Both the position numbers and the translations under genes were made by a program. A stretch of 55,986 nucleotides of DNA from Acinetobacter pittii ATCC 19004 = CIP 70.29 (GTDB lineage Bacteria; Pseudomonadota; Gammaproteobacteria; Pseudomonadales; Moraxellaceae): assembly GCF_000369045.1 (NCBI RefSeq), contig NZ_KB849785.1, forward strand, positions 1-55,986. Reading direction: 5' to 3'. Positions 1 through 11,580 of this stretch are shown here, one piece after another. The notes beneath the pieces are model-generated. The model saw nothing but the letters and a program-made list of their open reading frames with translations. It was not told the origin of the DNA and searched no databases. How positions within the stretch are numbered: position 1 is the stretch's first letter; the number at the start of each line of letters is the position of its first letter.

Positions 1-20
1 CCCCATTCATTAGAATGGGG
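1..20 (-). terminator. Probable rrn operon terminator, at window edge
   Basis: The sequence forms an 8-bp hairpin (CCCCATTC / GAATGGGG with loop ATTA) just downstream of the 5S gene on the minus strand. Any T-run would lie beyond the left edge of the window, so terminator function is inferred from position and the strong stem. Confidence 0.6.
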
Positions 21-36
21 GTGTTTAGAATAATGA

Positions 37-150
37 GCTGGCGATGACTTACTCTCACATGGGTAACCCCACACTACCATCAGCGCTAAGAGGTTTCACT
101 TCTGAGTTCGGGAAGGGATCAGGTGGTTCACTCTTGCTATGGTCGCCAGC
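37..150 (-). rRNA. rrf: 5S ribosomal RNA
   Basis: This is the last structural RNA of the minus-strand rRNA operon. The outer ends are complementary (gctggcg at 37 and cgccagc ending at 150), forming helix I of 5S rRNA. The internal sequence contains the conserved segment around TTCGGGAAGGGATCAGG, seen here as the reverse strand. The length of about 114 nt is normal. Boundaries are set from the terminal helix. Confidence 0.93.
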
Positions 151-336
151 ACAACTGTTTATGGATACTTGCTTCGTTTTATTCACTGTGTGATACGTTG
201 CGTTTTCCAAATCTTTACAGATGGGCTGATTGGTCTGATTTTTCGTTGTTCATTTTAGCTAGTTGTTTAACTAAATCAAGTTGCTTTGCATGTTTATGAA
301 TCGATTGATGCTTTATATACAACTGCTTGGGTGTTG

Positions 337-3232
<2,896 letters not shown>

Positions 3233-3580
3233 AACCCCAAACAGTCGTCAACACCTACAAGTGAGTGTTGTCCGTGCGATTCTTCATCGCTACTATCTGT
3301 TGTCTGTGTACTTAAACACTGTACAGCTTCAATCTAAATTCATATACCAAAACGCTTGATTCAGTTAATTTGCTAGTTCTCAATTCATCTAGATTAATTG
3401 CTTAATCCAAACTCTTGAGTGAACAATTTATTTCAGACTCAATTTTGCCAATCTGTTAATGAATAAACACGCCTTCGTCAGGTCATGCTTAATACCGTGA
3501 TACTTAAATCACAGAAGTTAATAAACCAAGATCTAAATCTCTATTTACTAATTTCTGTAATCCGAACTTCTCTTAAGTTC

Positions 3581-3656
3581 TGGTGGAGACTAGGAGAGTC
3601 GAACTCCTGACCTCCTGCGTGCAAAGCAGGCGCTCTACCAACTAAGCTAAGTCCCC
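3581..3656 (-). tRNA. alaT: tRNA-Ala (anticodon TGC)
   Basis: A 76-nt cloverleaf on the minus strand, beginning GGGGACTTAGCTTAG and ending with encoded CCA. The anticodon loop CTTTGCACG carries TGC and the T-arm contains GTTCGA. It lies in the 16S-23S spacer next to tRNA-Ile, the usual rrn spacer pair. Confidence 0.96.
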
Positions 3657-3711
3657 AGCTTACATCATCAGTCATGTATCTTTTATCTATAACTTCAACC
3701 AGTCAAAGTCA

Positions 3712-3788
<77 letters not shown>

Positions 3789-3802
3789 TCAGATACATCT
3801 AT

Positions 3803-3829
3803 GAAGAACAACTTGTTGTGGATTCTTAC
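3803..3829 (-). other. RNase III processing stem flanking 16S (3' strand; partner at 5518-5543)
   Basis: The forward sequence GAAGAACAACTTGT (3803-3816) is the exact reverse complement of ACAAGTTGTTCTTC at 5530-5543 in the leader. The complementarity continues with bulges through TGGATTCTTAC and GTAAAAATCCA. The two arms bracket the 16S gene, so the transcript can form the long helix that RNase III cuts to release 17S precursor. Pairing is seen; processing is inferred from known rrn biology. Confidence 0.8.
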
Positions 3830-3847
3830 CAATCGTCAATCTTTCGT

Positions 3848-5385
<1,538 letters not shown>

Positions 5386-5650
5386 AAATCATTTTGCACC
5401 TTATTAAAGACAAGGTGCCAATTCTGGCTCATCAATTACTGACTTAAATTTCGCTCAAATAAACTTCGAGTAATTTAAACCAATCAATCAATGAAAATTA
5501 TTTCGATTAATCAATCAGTAAAAATCCACACAAGTTGTTCTTCAATTCTCTTAATGATTTTTCTGCTCTTCGTCAGAGACAGAATTCAACGCAATATAAG
5601 CTTTCATCTTAACCCTGTAAGCTAAGATATTCTCGTGTATCGCGTCGGGA
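5386..5650 (-). other. rrn leader region
   Basis: This is the transcribed leader between the rrn promoter and 16S. It holds the 5' arm of the 16S processing stem (5518-5543). A small hairpin, GCACCTT...AAGGTGC, sits at 5396-5418 directly before 16S. A run of TGATT/AATCA repeats lies around 5480-5520. No protein gene is present. Confidence 0.65.
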
Positions 5651-5657
5651 TGAGTGC

Positions 5658-5685
5658 ATTATAGGGAAAAAAAACTGGTACGCAA
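5658..5685 (-). promoter_or_regulatory. rrn operon sigma-70 promoter
   Basis: On the minus strand, TTGCGT (5685-5680) and a perfect TATAAT (5663-5658) are separated by 16 nt. The start would fall near 5651, in a GC-rich discriminator (CATCCCGACGCG), as expected for stringently controlled rRNA promoters. The AT-rich stretch upstream (5690-5760) could act as an UP element. Confidence 0.8.
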
Positions 5686-5774
5686 GCACTTTTATAAATA
5701 TACACGTTCGACCGGTTCTTTTTCAGCCAGAAAAAACCTCAAAAATAAGCAAATATATGATTTATATAGTTAAT

Positions 5775-6332
5775 TTATTTTTGAAGAGTTTTAAACTTTA
5801 TATCTACTATCTTTATAGACTGTTTTGGTACGTTTTGATGCATACCATAGTTAGATGTAGGGACCTGAACAATACGGTCAACCACATCCATTCCTTTAAT
5901 TACTTTTCCAAAAACTGCGTAACCCGGATTACCAGCAGAACGATTTAAAAAATTATTATCTGCAACGTTAATAAAAAACTGACTAGTAGCTGAGTCAGGA
6001 TTTGCAGTACGAGCCATTGCCAGCGTTCCTCGTGTGTTAGCAATTCCATTTCCAGCTTCATTTTTGATAGGTGCTCGCGTAGTCTTTTCCTGCATATTTG
6101 CAGTAAGTCCACCGCCCTGCACCATAAAACCAGGAATTACACGGTGAAATATCGTATCCTTATAAAAGCCTGACTTTATATAGTCTTTAAAATTCTTCAC
6201 ACTCTTTGGTGCTTTATCATCATAAAGTTGTATTTCAATGTTGCCTAAATTTGTTTGCATTTCAACTAAAGTGTCAGCCCAGACTGAATGGCTGCTTATA
6301 CCCAAACAACATAACATTAATAATTTTTTCAT
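5775..6332 (-). CDS. Periplasmic peptidyl-prolyl cis-trans isomerase, cyclophilin type
   Basis: This 185-residue protein catalyses proline cis-trans isomerisation during folding of exported proteins. Residues 1-19 form a signal peptide ending VWA|D, so it should be periplasmic, like PpiA. The single cyclophilin domain shows the active-site block FHRVIPGFMVQGGG (about 62-75), then SATSQFFIN (about 114-122) and the AVFGKVI.GMDVVDRI segment. Length is typical of short periplasmic cyclophilins. The start has an SD-like GGAAGAT just upstream. The nearest neighbour upstream on the same strand is the esterase, with a parS-like palindrome between them, so it is probably a separate transcript. Confidence 0.9.
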   Translation of the reverse strand: MKKLLMLCCLGISSHSVWADTLVEMQTNLGNIEIQLYDDKAPKSVKNFKDYIKSGFYKDTIFHRVIPGFMVQGGGLTANMQEKTTRAPIKNEAGNGIANTRGTLAMARTANPDSATSQFFINVADNNFLNRSAGNPGYAVFGKVIKGMDVVDRIVQVPTSNYGMHQNVPKQSIKIVDIKFKTLQK

Positions 6333-6452
6333 ATCTTCCTACAATAAAATGCAAAACTTAATGATGAAGGATAAATTTAATCATCTATATAAAAGAATTC
6401 TAGTGAGTATTTATTATCTTTTATTTAGTACTTTATATTTTAGATTTGAGTA

Positions 6453-6484
6453 TTAGTCCACGTTCCACGTGAAACATGGACTAA
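6453..6484. promoter_or_regulatory. parS: parS-like site inside a 32-bp palindrome
   Basis: The core CGTTCCACGTGAAACA (6461-6476) matches the ParB-binding consensus TGTTTCACGTGAAACA except for C at the first base and one T-to-C change that is also found in other parS variants. It is flanked by perfect 8-base arms, TTAGTCCA and TGGACTAA, making a 32-bp palindrome. It lies between two minus-strand genes. It could also act as a hairpin, but it lacks a T-run. Confidence 0.75.
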
Positions 6485-6492
6485 GCTTTTGT

Positions 6493-7575
6493 TTAACTAT
6501 TTTTATCCCAGAACTTTCTGAAGTTCTTACTGATCTCGATAGTATATCTTTTTGCCTTTTTAGAAATAGGTGTCAAATTTATAAAACCATGGGTTTGATC
6601 TGGATATTCTTCATAATGCATTTTGACGCCATTTTGTCTTAGCTTATAGCTATAAATTTTCGCTTCATCATGCAATACGTCATGACCAGCCGTAATCACG
6701 AAAGCTGGCGGGTTCTTTTTCAAATTACCATAGGTTGGAGAAATAATCGGATCGTCTAATTCTACATTATGCTGAGTTGCATAATATTGGGTAACATAAT
6801 TGATATCATTATCTGTTAAAACCAATCCTTCATTATAGGCATAGAAAGAAGGATGTCGGCTTTTAAAATCAACTGTAGGGTAAATGAGAAGCTGTGCTTG
6901 TGGAGCATAAGGTTTGTTTACTGATCGTTGAGCCACAACCGTACTGATATTGCCGCCTGCACTATCCCCTGCTACAGCAATACGATTTTTTAATATTTTT
7001 AGTTGTCTGCGATTTTGATATACCCAAGCTAATGCATCTTCACATGATTGGATTAAATGTTGAGGTGAGACCTCAGGTGCAAGTGGATAATCAATACTGA
7101 GTACTTGTACTTTTGCATATTTTGCCAATATACGACAAACCTCATCATGAGTATCTAAACCACCTACAACGAACCCTCCCCCGTGATAGAAAACAATCAG
7201 AGGTAATTTTTTATTCGGTGAAGGATGATAGTGTCTTGCGAAAATAGTTCCACTTTGAAGCGGCAAACGAATGTCTTCTACTGAATCAATTTCAGTTGAT
7301 TTCTGGCGTATAGCCAACATTTGTGTATCAAACTGCCGTCTAGATTCAATAGGATCTGAACCAATGAAACCAATACGTCCCTGTTTAATTTGTACGGCCA
7401 TCATACATTTAGTAAACGAGTCGAGCTCTGGGTATTGGTAGGCATATCCAAGGATTTTGGCAAGTGATTCTTGAGCTAATCGAGGTAACTTATCAAGAGC
7501 TCGAGCAGCAGGCCCTTGGCCCTTATCTAGCAATGTTTGAATTTTTTGATTAAATGCTGTCATGCCTATCTCCAT
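6493..7575 (-). CDS. Alpha/beta hydrolase, HSL-type carboxylesterase/lipase
   Basis: A 360-residue alpha/beta hydrolase predicted to cleave carboxyl esters. The oxyanion-hole motif HGGGF (about 130-134) and nucleophile motif GDSAGG (about 203-208, catalytic Ser) are present. A GHDVLHDEA acid region and a C-terminal DQTHGF histidine complete the hormone-sensitive-lipase family triad. There is no signal peptide, so it is probably cytoplasmic. Two starts are possible: ATG at 7575 with AGAGGA upstream, or ATG four codons later (7563) with GGAG upstream; the catalytic domain is unaffected. The natural substrate is unknown. Confidence 0.86.
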   Translation of the reverse strand: MEIGMTAFNQKIQTLLDKGQGPAARALDKLPRLAQESLAKILGYAYQYPELDSFTKCMMAVQIKQGRIGFIGSDPIESRRQFDTQMLAIRQKSTEIDSVEDIRLPLQSGTIFARHYHPSPNKKLPLIVFYHGGGFVVGGLDTHDEVCRILAKYAKVQVLSIDYPLAPEVSPQHLIQSCEDALAWVYQNRRQLKILKNRIAVAGDSAGGNISTVVAQRSVNKPYAPQAQLLIYPTVDFKSRHPSFYAYNEGLVLTDNDINYVTQYYATQHNVELDDPIISPTYGNLKKNPPAFVITAGHDVLHDEAKIYSYKLRQNGVKMHYEEYPDQTHGFINLTPISKKAKRYTIEISKNFRKFWDKNS

Positions 7576-7773
7576 GAATTCCTCTTATCCTTCATATTTT
7601 CTACAGAATTCTTTGTTGTTTGACTATATTCGCATACAACTCATGTAATCAAGATACAAAGGTAAAACCCAATCTACGCTAATCTGATTTATAGCAAATG
7701 TCATTAACAAATCTGTCGTTTAAAACAGGACTTTTTTGCCAATTATTGTTAACAGACAAAAGGAGATTGTGCT

Positions 7774-8088
7774 ATGTCAGCAAAACTAGTTGTTACTTTA
7801 TTAGCAACCAGTCTTTTAACTGTAGGTTGTGTTGCTTATACAGATGATCCTTATTACCGCGGTAGTTATGGTTACCATGATCATGATGATGATCGCTATG
7901 ACCGCAATGATGGACGTCGCTATAGTGACTGGGAACGAAAACGCTGGGAAGAGCGTAAGAGAATATACGAACAACAACGTAAAGATGCTCGTGAACAGGA
8001 CAAAAATCGTCGTGAGTGGGAAAAAAGACACCGTGAATGGGAGAAGAAAAGTGATCATGAACACCGAAATTATCGTCATGATGACTAA
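7774..8088 (+). CDS. Small charged lipoprotein
   Basis: This 104-residue protein has a lipoprotein signal ending LTVGC (Cys19), so it should be lipid-anchored to the cell envelope. A short Asp/His/Tyr-rich linker (about 22-50, including HDHDDDRYDRNDGRR) follows. A highly charged helix rich in W-E-K/R-R repeats (about 52-95, such as REWEKRHREWEKK) and an HD-rich tail end the protein. The SD AAAGGAG lies 9 nt before the ATG. I do not recognise a named family. The His/Asp clusters could bind metal, but that is speculation. A strong terminator follows. Confidence 0.8.
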   Translation: MSAKLVVTLLATSLLTVGCVAYTDDPYYRGSYGYHDHDDDRYDRNDGRRYSDWERKRWEERKRIYEQQRKDAREQDKNRREWEKRHREWEKKSDHEHRNYRHDD

Positions 8089-8102
8089 TCTCATTACTAT
8101 AT

Positions 8103-8140
8103 AAAAAGCCCCAAAGAGATAAGTCTTTTGGGGCTTTTTT
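8103..8140 (+). terminator. Intrinsic terminator after the charged lipoprotein gene
   Basis: The hairpin AAAAGCCCCAAA / TTTTGGGGCTTTTTT has a T-run on the plus strand, 14 bases after the stop codon. Confidence 0.9.
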
Positions 8141-8254
8141 GAGAATTTTAAATTCTCTTAATTATAGAGTAATGAGTAGCAGCTCACTTCATACATAAAT
8201 CGGCATCTTAAATATATGACTCTATAATTTTTTAACTGTTCTTATCGCTAAGAA

Positions 8255-8485
8255 TTACTGAGCTGTCGCAGAACCTGAAACAGAACCAGAAGCACCAGCA
8301 TCAACTTGACCTGGTTGTGCTTGACCAGAAACACCAGCGTCTACACCTACACCAGCTTGTACGCCAGATGGGCTAGCGCTAGTTTGAGCAGAACCTGATG
8401 CGTTTAAGCCAGCTTCAGATGCACAACCAACAGCTGTAAAAGCAACACCAGCAAGTACTACAGAGATAAGACCTAATTTTTTCAT
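8255..8485 (-). CDS. Small Ala/Gly/Ser-rich lipoprotein
   Basis: A 76-residue protein beginning MKKLGLISVVLAGVAF, with lipobox TAVGC (Cys21), so it is an envelope lipoprotein. The mature part is low-complexity Ala/Gly/Ser/Val with repeated VGVDAGVSGQ and VDAGASGSVSGS units and has almost no charged residues. The start at 8485 is chosen because AAGGAAAG lies about 8 nt upstream and the signal peptide begins there; an upstream in-frame ATG at 8524 would add a non-hydrophobic extension. The function is unknown. Similar short low-complexity lipoproteins are common in Acinetobacter. Confidence 0.75.
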   Translation of the reverse strand: MKKLGLISVVLAGVAFTAVGCASEAGLNASGSAQTSASPSGVQAGVGVDAGVSGQAQPGQVDAGASGSVSGSATAQ

Positions 8486-8524
8486 AATCGCTTTCCTTTC
8501 ATTACGACAAACATTTAAATGCAA

Positions 8525-8819
8525 AGTTCATCTTCGCGCTGCCTATAATTCACAATTTTTTTTTCTGGCGTGCGTATCATTGGTTGTCTTTTGTGGTAAT
8601 AGAAGTACAAATTGTGCAATTTTTTATTAAAATCTCTTCCTTAGCCTCACCTCTACCTTTTATATAGAAGCTACAACTTAAGCTTTTGTTTAATTTTATC
8701 AATTTCTAATTTTTATCTTAGCCTTTTACTCTACTCAAAAATTTTCTCTTTATAGAAACGCTATATAAGATGCGTAGAATGTTACAGAGACTTTTTACTT
8801 AAAAATGCCTTATCTCATC
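8525..8819. other. Intergenic, no gene seen
   Basis: This AT-rich spacer lies between the small lipoprotein gene and the MBL-fold gene's terminator. It must contain the lipoprotein promoter on the minus strand, but I could not assign convincing -35/-10 boxes. No structured RNA or ORF was recognised. Confidence 0.5.
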
Positions 8820-8852
8820 GAAAAAAGCCGGGTATAGACCACGGCTTTTTTG
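8820..8852 (-). terminator. Intrinsic terminator after the MBL-fold gene
   Basis: The hairpin AAAAAAGCCG / CGGCTTTTTT (8821-8851) lies just downstream of the minus-strand MBL-fold gene and has a T-run in that direction. Confidence 0.8.
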
Positions 8853-8877
8853 AATTTTTTTAGCGCTTCATCTTAAA

Positions 8878-9744
8878 TTATGGCCATTGCATCTCGCCTT
8901 TTACAACTTTTGCGCCCAGCTCTAGGCTATCCACACTCTTCAATGTTGGATATTGTTTCTGCATGAGCTGACTTAGCTCACTCGCATTTTTACTTACTTT
9001 GACCGCTTTCTCATAGCTCTTGAGATAGTCGATAGAGAAGTTAACCGCATCCAAACCTTGTGGAGCTCCCTCAACCATATGAGCTGGAACAACTGTTTGA
9101 GGTTGGAGTGATTTAATACTTTCTAAAGCTTGAATCACTTCATTGCGATCTTTAACTTTTGGGGTATCTGCCATCCATAAATGAATACCTGAAGAGACAG
9201 GAATACCACCTACTACTGCTTTAGAAGAAGGAATCCATAAATAAGTGAGTTCTTTCTTACCTTTAATTTCGATCGACTCATTTTCTAACTTTAAAGTTTT
9301 AGCAGTATAAGCTTTAGGCACAATAATTTGACTAGGCGCATTTGCACCCATTTGTGGACCCCAATATTTCACTTTAAGCGCTTGAGTATCTTGGATATGT
9401 TTAACAGTTTCTGGTGTTGCAATGATTTGTACATTTGGGAAGTATTGTTTAAATACATCTAAGCCAAAGTAATAGTCCGGATCGCCATAACTTACGAAAA
9501 TTGTCTTTAATGTTTTACCACTATCCAAAATATCCGCAGCAATACGTAATGCTTCAGATTTTGAGAATTGCGCATTTACCAACAGAACTTCTTTATCGCC
9601 TTCAATTAAAGTAGAAGTCACACCAAAATGTTCGGGTTTAGCCAAGAAACTTTGGATTTTCAAATCTTGCGCAAAAGCTGAGGAAGTTACTGTTAAAGCG
9701 GTAGCAGTTGCTAGGACTGAAGCAGTTAATTTAAAAAATTTCAT
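8878..9744 (-). CDS. Exported metallo-beta-lactamase-fold protein with degenerate metal site
   Basis: A 288-residue protein with a signal peptide (1-25, SAFA|Q) and an MBL-like fold. The usual HxHxDH zinc motif after strand FVSY is replaced by YGDPDY (Y86, D88, D90, Y91), although the surrounding IFVSYGDPDYYFGLD frame is clearly that motif. Later MBL landmarks remain in part, such as IHLWMAD (about 187-193) and VVPAHMVEG (about 217-225). Canonical zinc hydrolysis is therefore doubtful; it may bind metal differently or be a binding protein. It is transcribed divergently from a LysR gene 107 bp away, which probably regulates it. It is not a carbapenemase type. Confidence 0.82.
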   Translation of the reverse strand: MKFFKLTASVLATATALTVTSSAFAQDLKIQSFLAKPEHFGVTSTLIEGDKEVLLVNAQFSKSEALRIAADILDSGKTLKTIFVSYGDPDYYFGLDVFKQYFPNVQIIATPETVKHIQDTQALKVKYWGPQMGANAPSQIIVPKAYTAKTLKLENESIEIKGKKELTYLWIPSSKAVVGGIPVSSGIHLWMADTPKVKDRNEVIQALESIKSLQPQTVVPAHMVEGAPQGLDAVNFSIDYLKSYEKAVKVSKNASELSQLMQKQYPTLKSVDSLELGAKVVKGEMQWP

Positions 9745-9851
9745 TATGTATTCTCCAAATTCATGAGAAATACTTTAAATTGCAATTCTTGTAAGGTAAA
9801 TGCACTAAATTAAGATAAACTGTTGCATATATTGTAACAATGATAAAGTAT

Positions 9852-10745
9852 ATGGACACATTAAAAGCCATACACGTCTTTGTTTCTATTGCTCAACATG
9901 GCAATTTAACCAAAGCCGCCGAACATCTAAATTATTCCCGTGCCATGGTTTCTCGCTATCTTGAGCACCTAGAGCACACCTTCTCAACTCGGCTATTTCA
10001 AAGAAATACCCGAAAAATATCTCTCACTCCAGCAGGTGAAAAAGCCCTACTCTACTGCGAGAATATTTTACAACAACAGCAACTTTTACAAGAGTTAGCC
10101 GCACCCGAACAACATAACGGTACGATTCGCTTGACCTGTGGTTTATTTTTATTTCAATTAGGGGTTGGAGAATGTATTCGCCAATTTAAACAGCAACATC
10201 CGCATATTCAATTTGATGTATATCTGACTGAAAATACAATGGACTTAATTGATGCACAGGTCGATTTAGCCTTACGTATAACGCAAAAAGTTGCAGATGG
10301 ATTAATTGCACGACCTGTTTGTCAAATCGAGTCCATTTTCTGCGCTCATCCTGATTATTTAAAGCAACACAGCCCCCTCTCCCATCCAAGGCAACTTATT
10401 CAACATGAATGTTTAGCTCACCATAGCCAACATCAATTTTGGACACTTTTTGATAATGAACAGCAACCGCAGAATTATCCTTTAAACGTTACCTTTAAAA
10501 GTAATGATGTAAATGCTGTTTATGACATGTGTGTACATGCTCAAGGTGTGGCAATGTTACCGACCTTATTAGTTAATAAAGATTTAAAAGAAAAACGATT
10601 GGTGCCTTTATTTAAAAACTTTTCGGCTCCCGAATTAAGTTTGTCGGTGGTATATGCTTCAAGACAACATTTGCCCAAAATAACTCAGGAATTTATTGCT
10701 TTTATGATCGAAAATTTAAATTTTTACTTAAAACCGCAAAATTAA
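9852..10745 (+). CDS. LysR-family transcriptional regulator
   Basis: A 297-residue LysR-type regulator with an N-terminal winged helix-turn-helix (about 1-60). The block LTKAAEHLNYSRAMVSRYLEHLE is typical of the DNA-binding helices. The C-terminal periplasmic-binding-protein-like effector domain spans about 88-290 (GTIRLTCGLF... onward). Start MDTLKAIHVF is the common LTTR beginning; ATG at 9840 would add MIKY, and neither has a strong SD. It is divergent from the MBL-fold gene, the classical arrangement in which the regulator controls its neighbour. The effector is unknown. Confidence 0.88.
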   Translation: MDTLKAIHVFVSIAQHGNLTKAAEHLNYSRAMVSRYLEHLEHTFSTRLFQRNTRKISLTPAGEKALLYCENILQQQQLLQELAAPEQHNGTIRLTCGLFLFQLGVGECIRQFKQQHPHIQFDVYLTENTMDLIDAQVDLALRITQKVADGLIARPVCQIESIFCAHPDYLKQHSPLSHPRQLIQHECLAHHSQHQFWTLFDNEQQPQNYPLNVTFKSNDVNAVYDMCVHAQGVAMLPTLLVNKDLKEKRLVPLFKNFSAPELSLSVVYASRQHLPKITQEFIAFMIENLNFYLKPQN

Positions 10746-10767
10746 AAGTTTTAAATTGCCGTGTACG

Positions 10768-10794
10768 CTTGAATTTTTAGGCAATGCCCATACT
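10768..10794 (+). promoter_or_regulatory. Candidate sigma-32 promoter of grpE
   Basis: CTTGAAT (10768-10774) and CCCATAC (10787-10793) resemble the heat-shock consensus CTTGAAA / CCCATNT with a 12-nt spacer, slightly short. It lies about 115 nt before the grpE start. The assignment rests on motif and on known sigma-32 control of grpE. Confidence 0.5.
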
Positions 10795-10907
10795 TCATCC
10801 CTATTAATGAATTACAGCATATGCATGGCAGTTCAGGTTTTACCCAGTAAATGCTGATGCCAAAAGGACTGTACATGTTTAAAAACCCATTTAAACGGAG
10901 ATCATCA

Positions 10908-11462
10908 ATGGCTAATGAGCAAAATGAGCAAGCTCAAGACATTCAACACGAGCAAGCAGAGCAATCTAATGAGCAAACTCAGGCTGAAGGTGTAGAGCAA
11001 GCAAACGACGTTACCGTTGAATCTTTACAAGCGCAAATCACCAAATTAGAAGAAAGCCTAAAACTTGAAAAAGCACGTACTGCGAATGCAGTTTACGAAG
11101 CACAAAAAAGTGTAGAGCGTATTCAACGTGAGTCTGACAAGCATAAAGAGACTGTGCTTGAAAAATTTGCAAAAGAGTTACTAGATTCTGTTGATAATTT
11201 AGAACGTGCAATTCAAGCGGCTGGTGATGAAGAAACACCAGTACTTGAAGGTATTAAACTGACCTTGAAGTCGCTGTTAACCACACTTGAAAAATTTGGT
11301 GTTGTAGAAGCTGATACGAAAAATGGCTTCAATGCGGATTTACATCAAGCTGTAGGTATTGACCCAAATGCTAAAGCGAATGAAATCGGTAGCGTTTTAC
11401 AAAAGGGCTATACGTTAAATGGTCGCTTATTGCGCCCTGCTATGGTTATGGTTGGTCAATAA
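10908..11462 (+). CDS. grpE: Nucleotide exchange factor GrpE
   Basis: A 184-residue cochaperone that releases ADP from DnaK in the cytoplasmic Hsp70 cycle. The acidic Gln/Glu-rich N-terminus (1-35) is followed by a long helix (about 40-100). The beta-wing domain carries the GrpE signature region [20 protein letters not shown] and the end [18 protein letters not shown] 10908 is chosen because GGAG lies 9 nt upstream and [10 protein letters not shown] is a natural N-terminus; an in-frame ATG at 10851 would add a basic 19-residue extension. dnaK follows 118 bp downstream. Confidence 0.95.
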   Translation: MANEQNEQAQDIQHEQAEQSNEQTQAEGVEQANDVTVESLQAQITKLEESLKLEKARTANAVYEAQKSVERIQRESDKHKETVLEKFAKELLDSVDNLERAIQAAGDEETPVLEGIKLTLKSLLTTLEKFGVVEADTKNGFNADLHQAVGIDPNAKANEIGSVLQKGYTLNGRLLRPAMVMVGQ

Positions 11463-11503
11463 ATAATTTTTTGAGAGTTTTTAGATTTTTTTTCGCTAAA
11501 ACG

Positions 11504-11531
11504 CTTGAAAAAAATAGATTCACTCTCATAT
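11504..11531 (+). promoter_or_regulatory. Candidate sigma-32 promoter of dnaK
   Basis: CTTGAAA (11504-11510, exact -35) and CTCATAT (11525-11531, one mismatch to CCCATNT) are 14 nt apart, in the grpE-dnaK gap. This would allow dnaK to be induced separately from grpE. Confidence 0.55.
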
Positions 11532-11580
11532 CGGATAACAAGCAAAAACATTGCAAAAGAATTTTTGAGGAAAACGTCAC

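Noticed and set aside
8878..9744. Possible carbapenem-hydrolysing metallo-beta-lactamase
   Set aside because: The zinc-binding HxHxDH motif is missing and the rest does not resemble class B enzymes.
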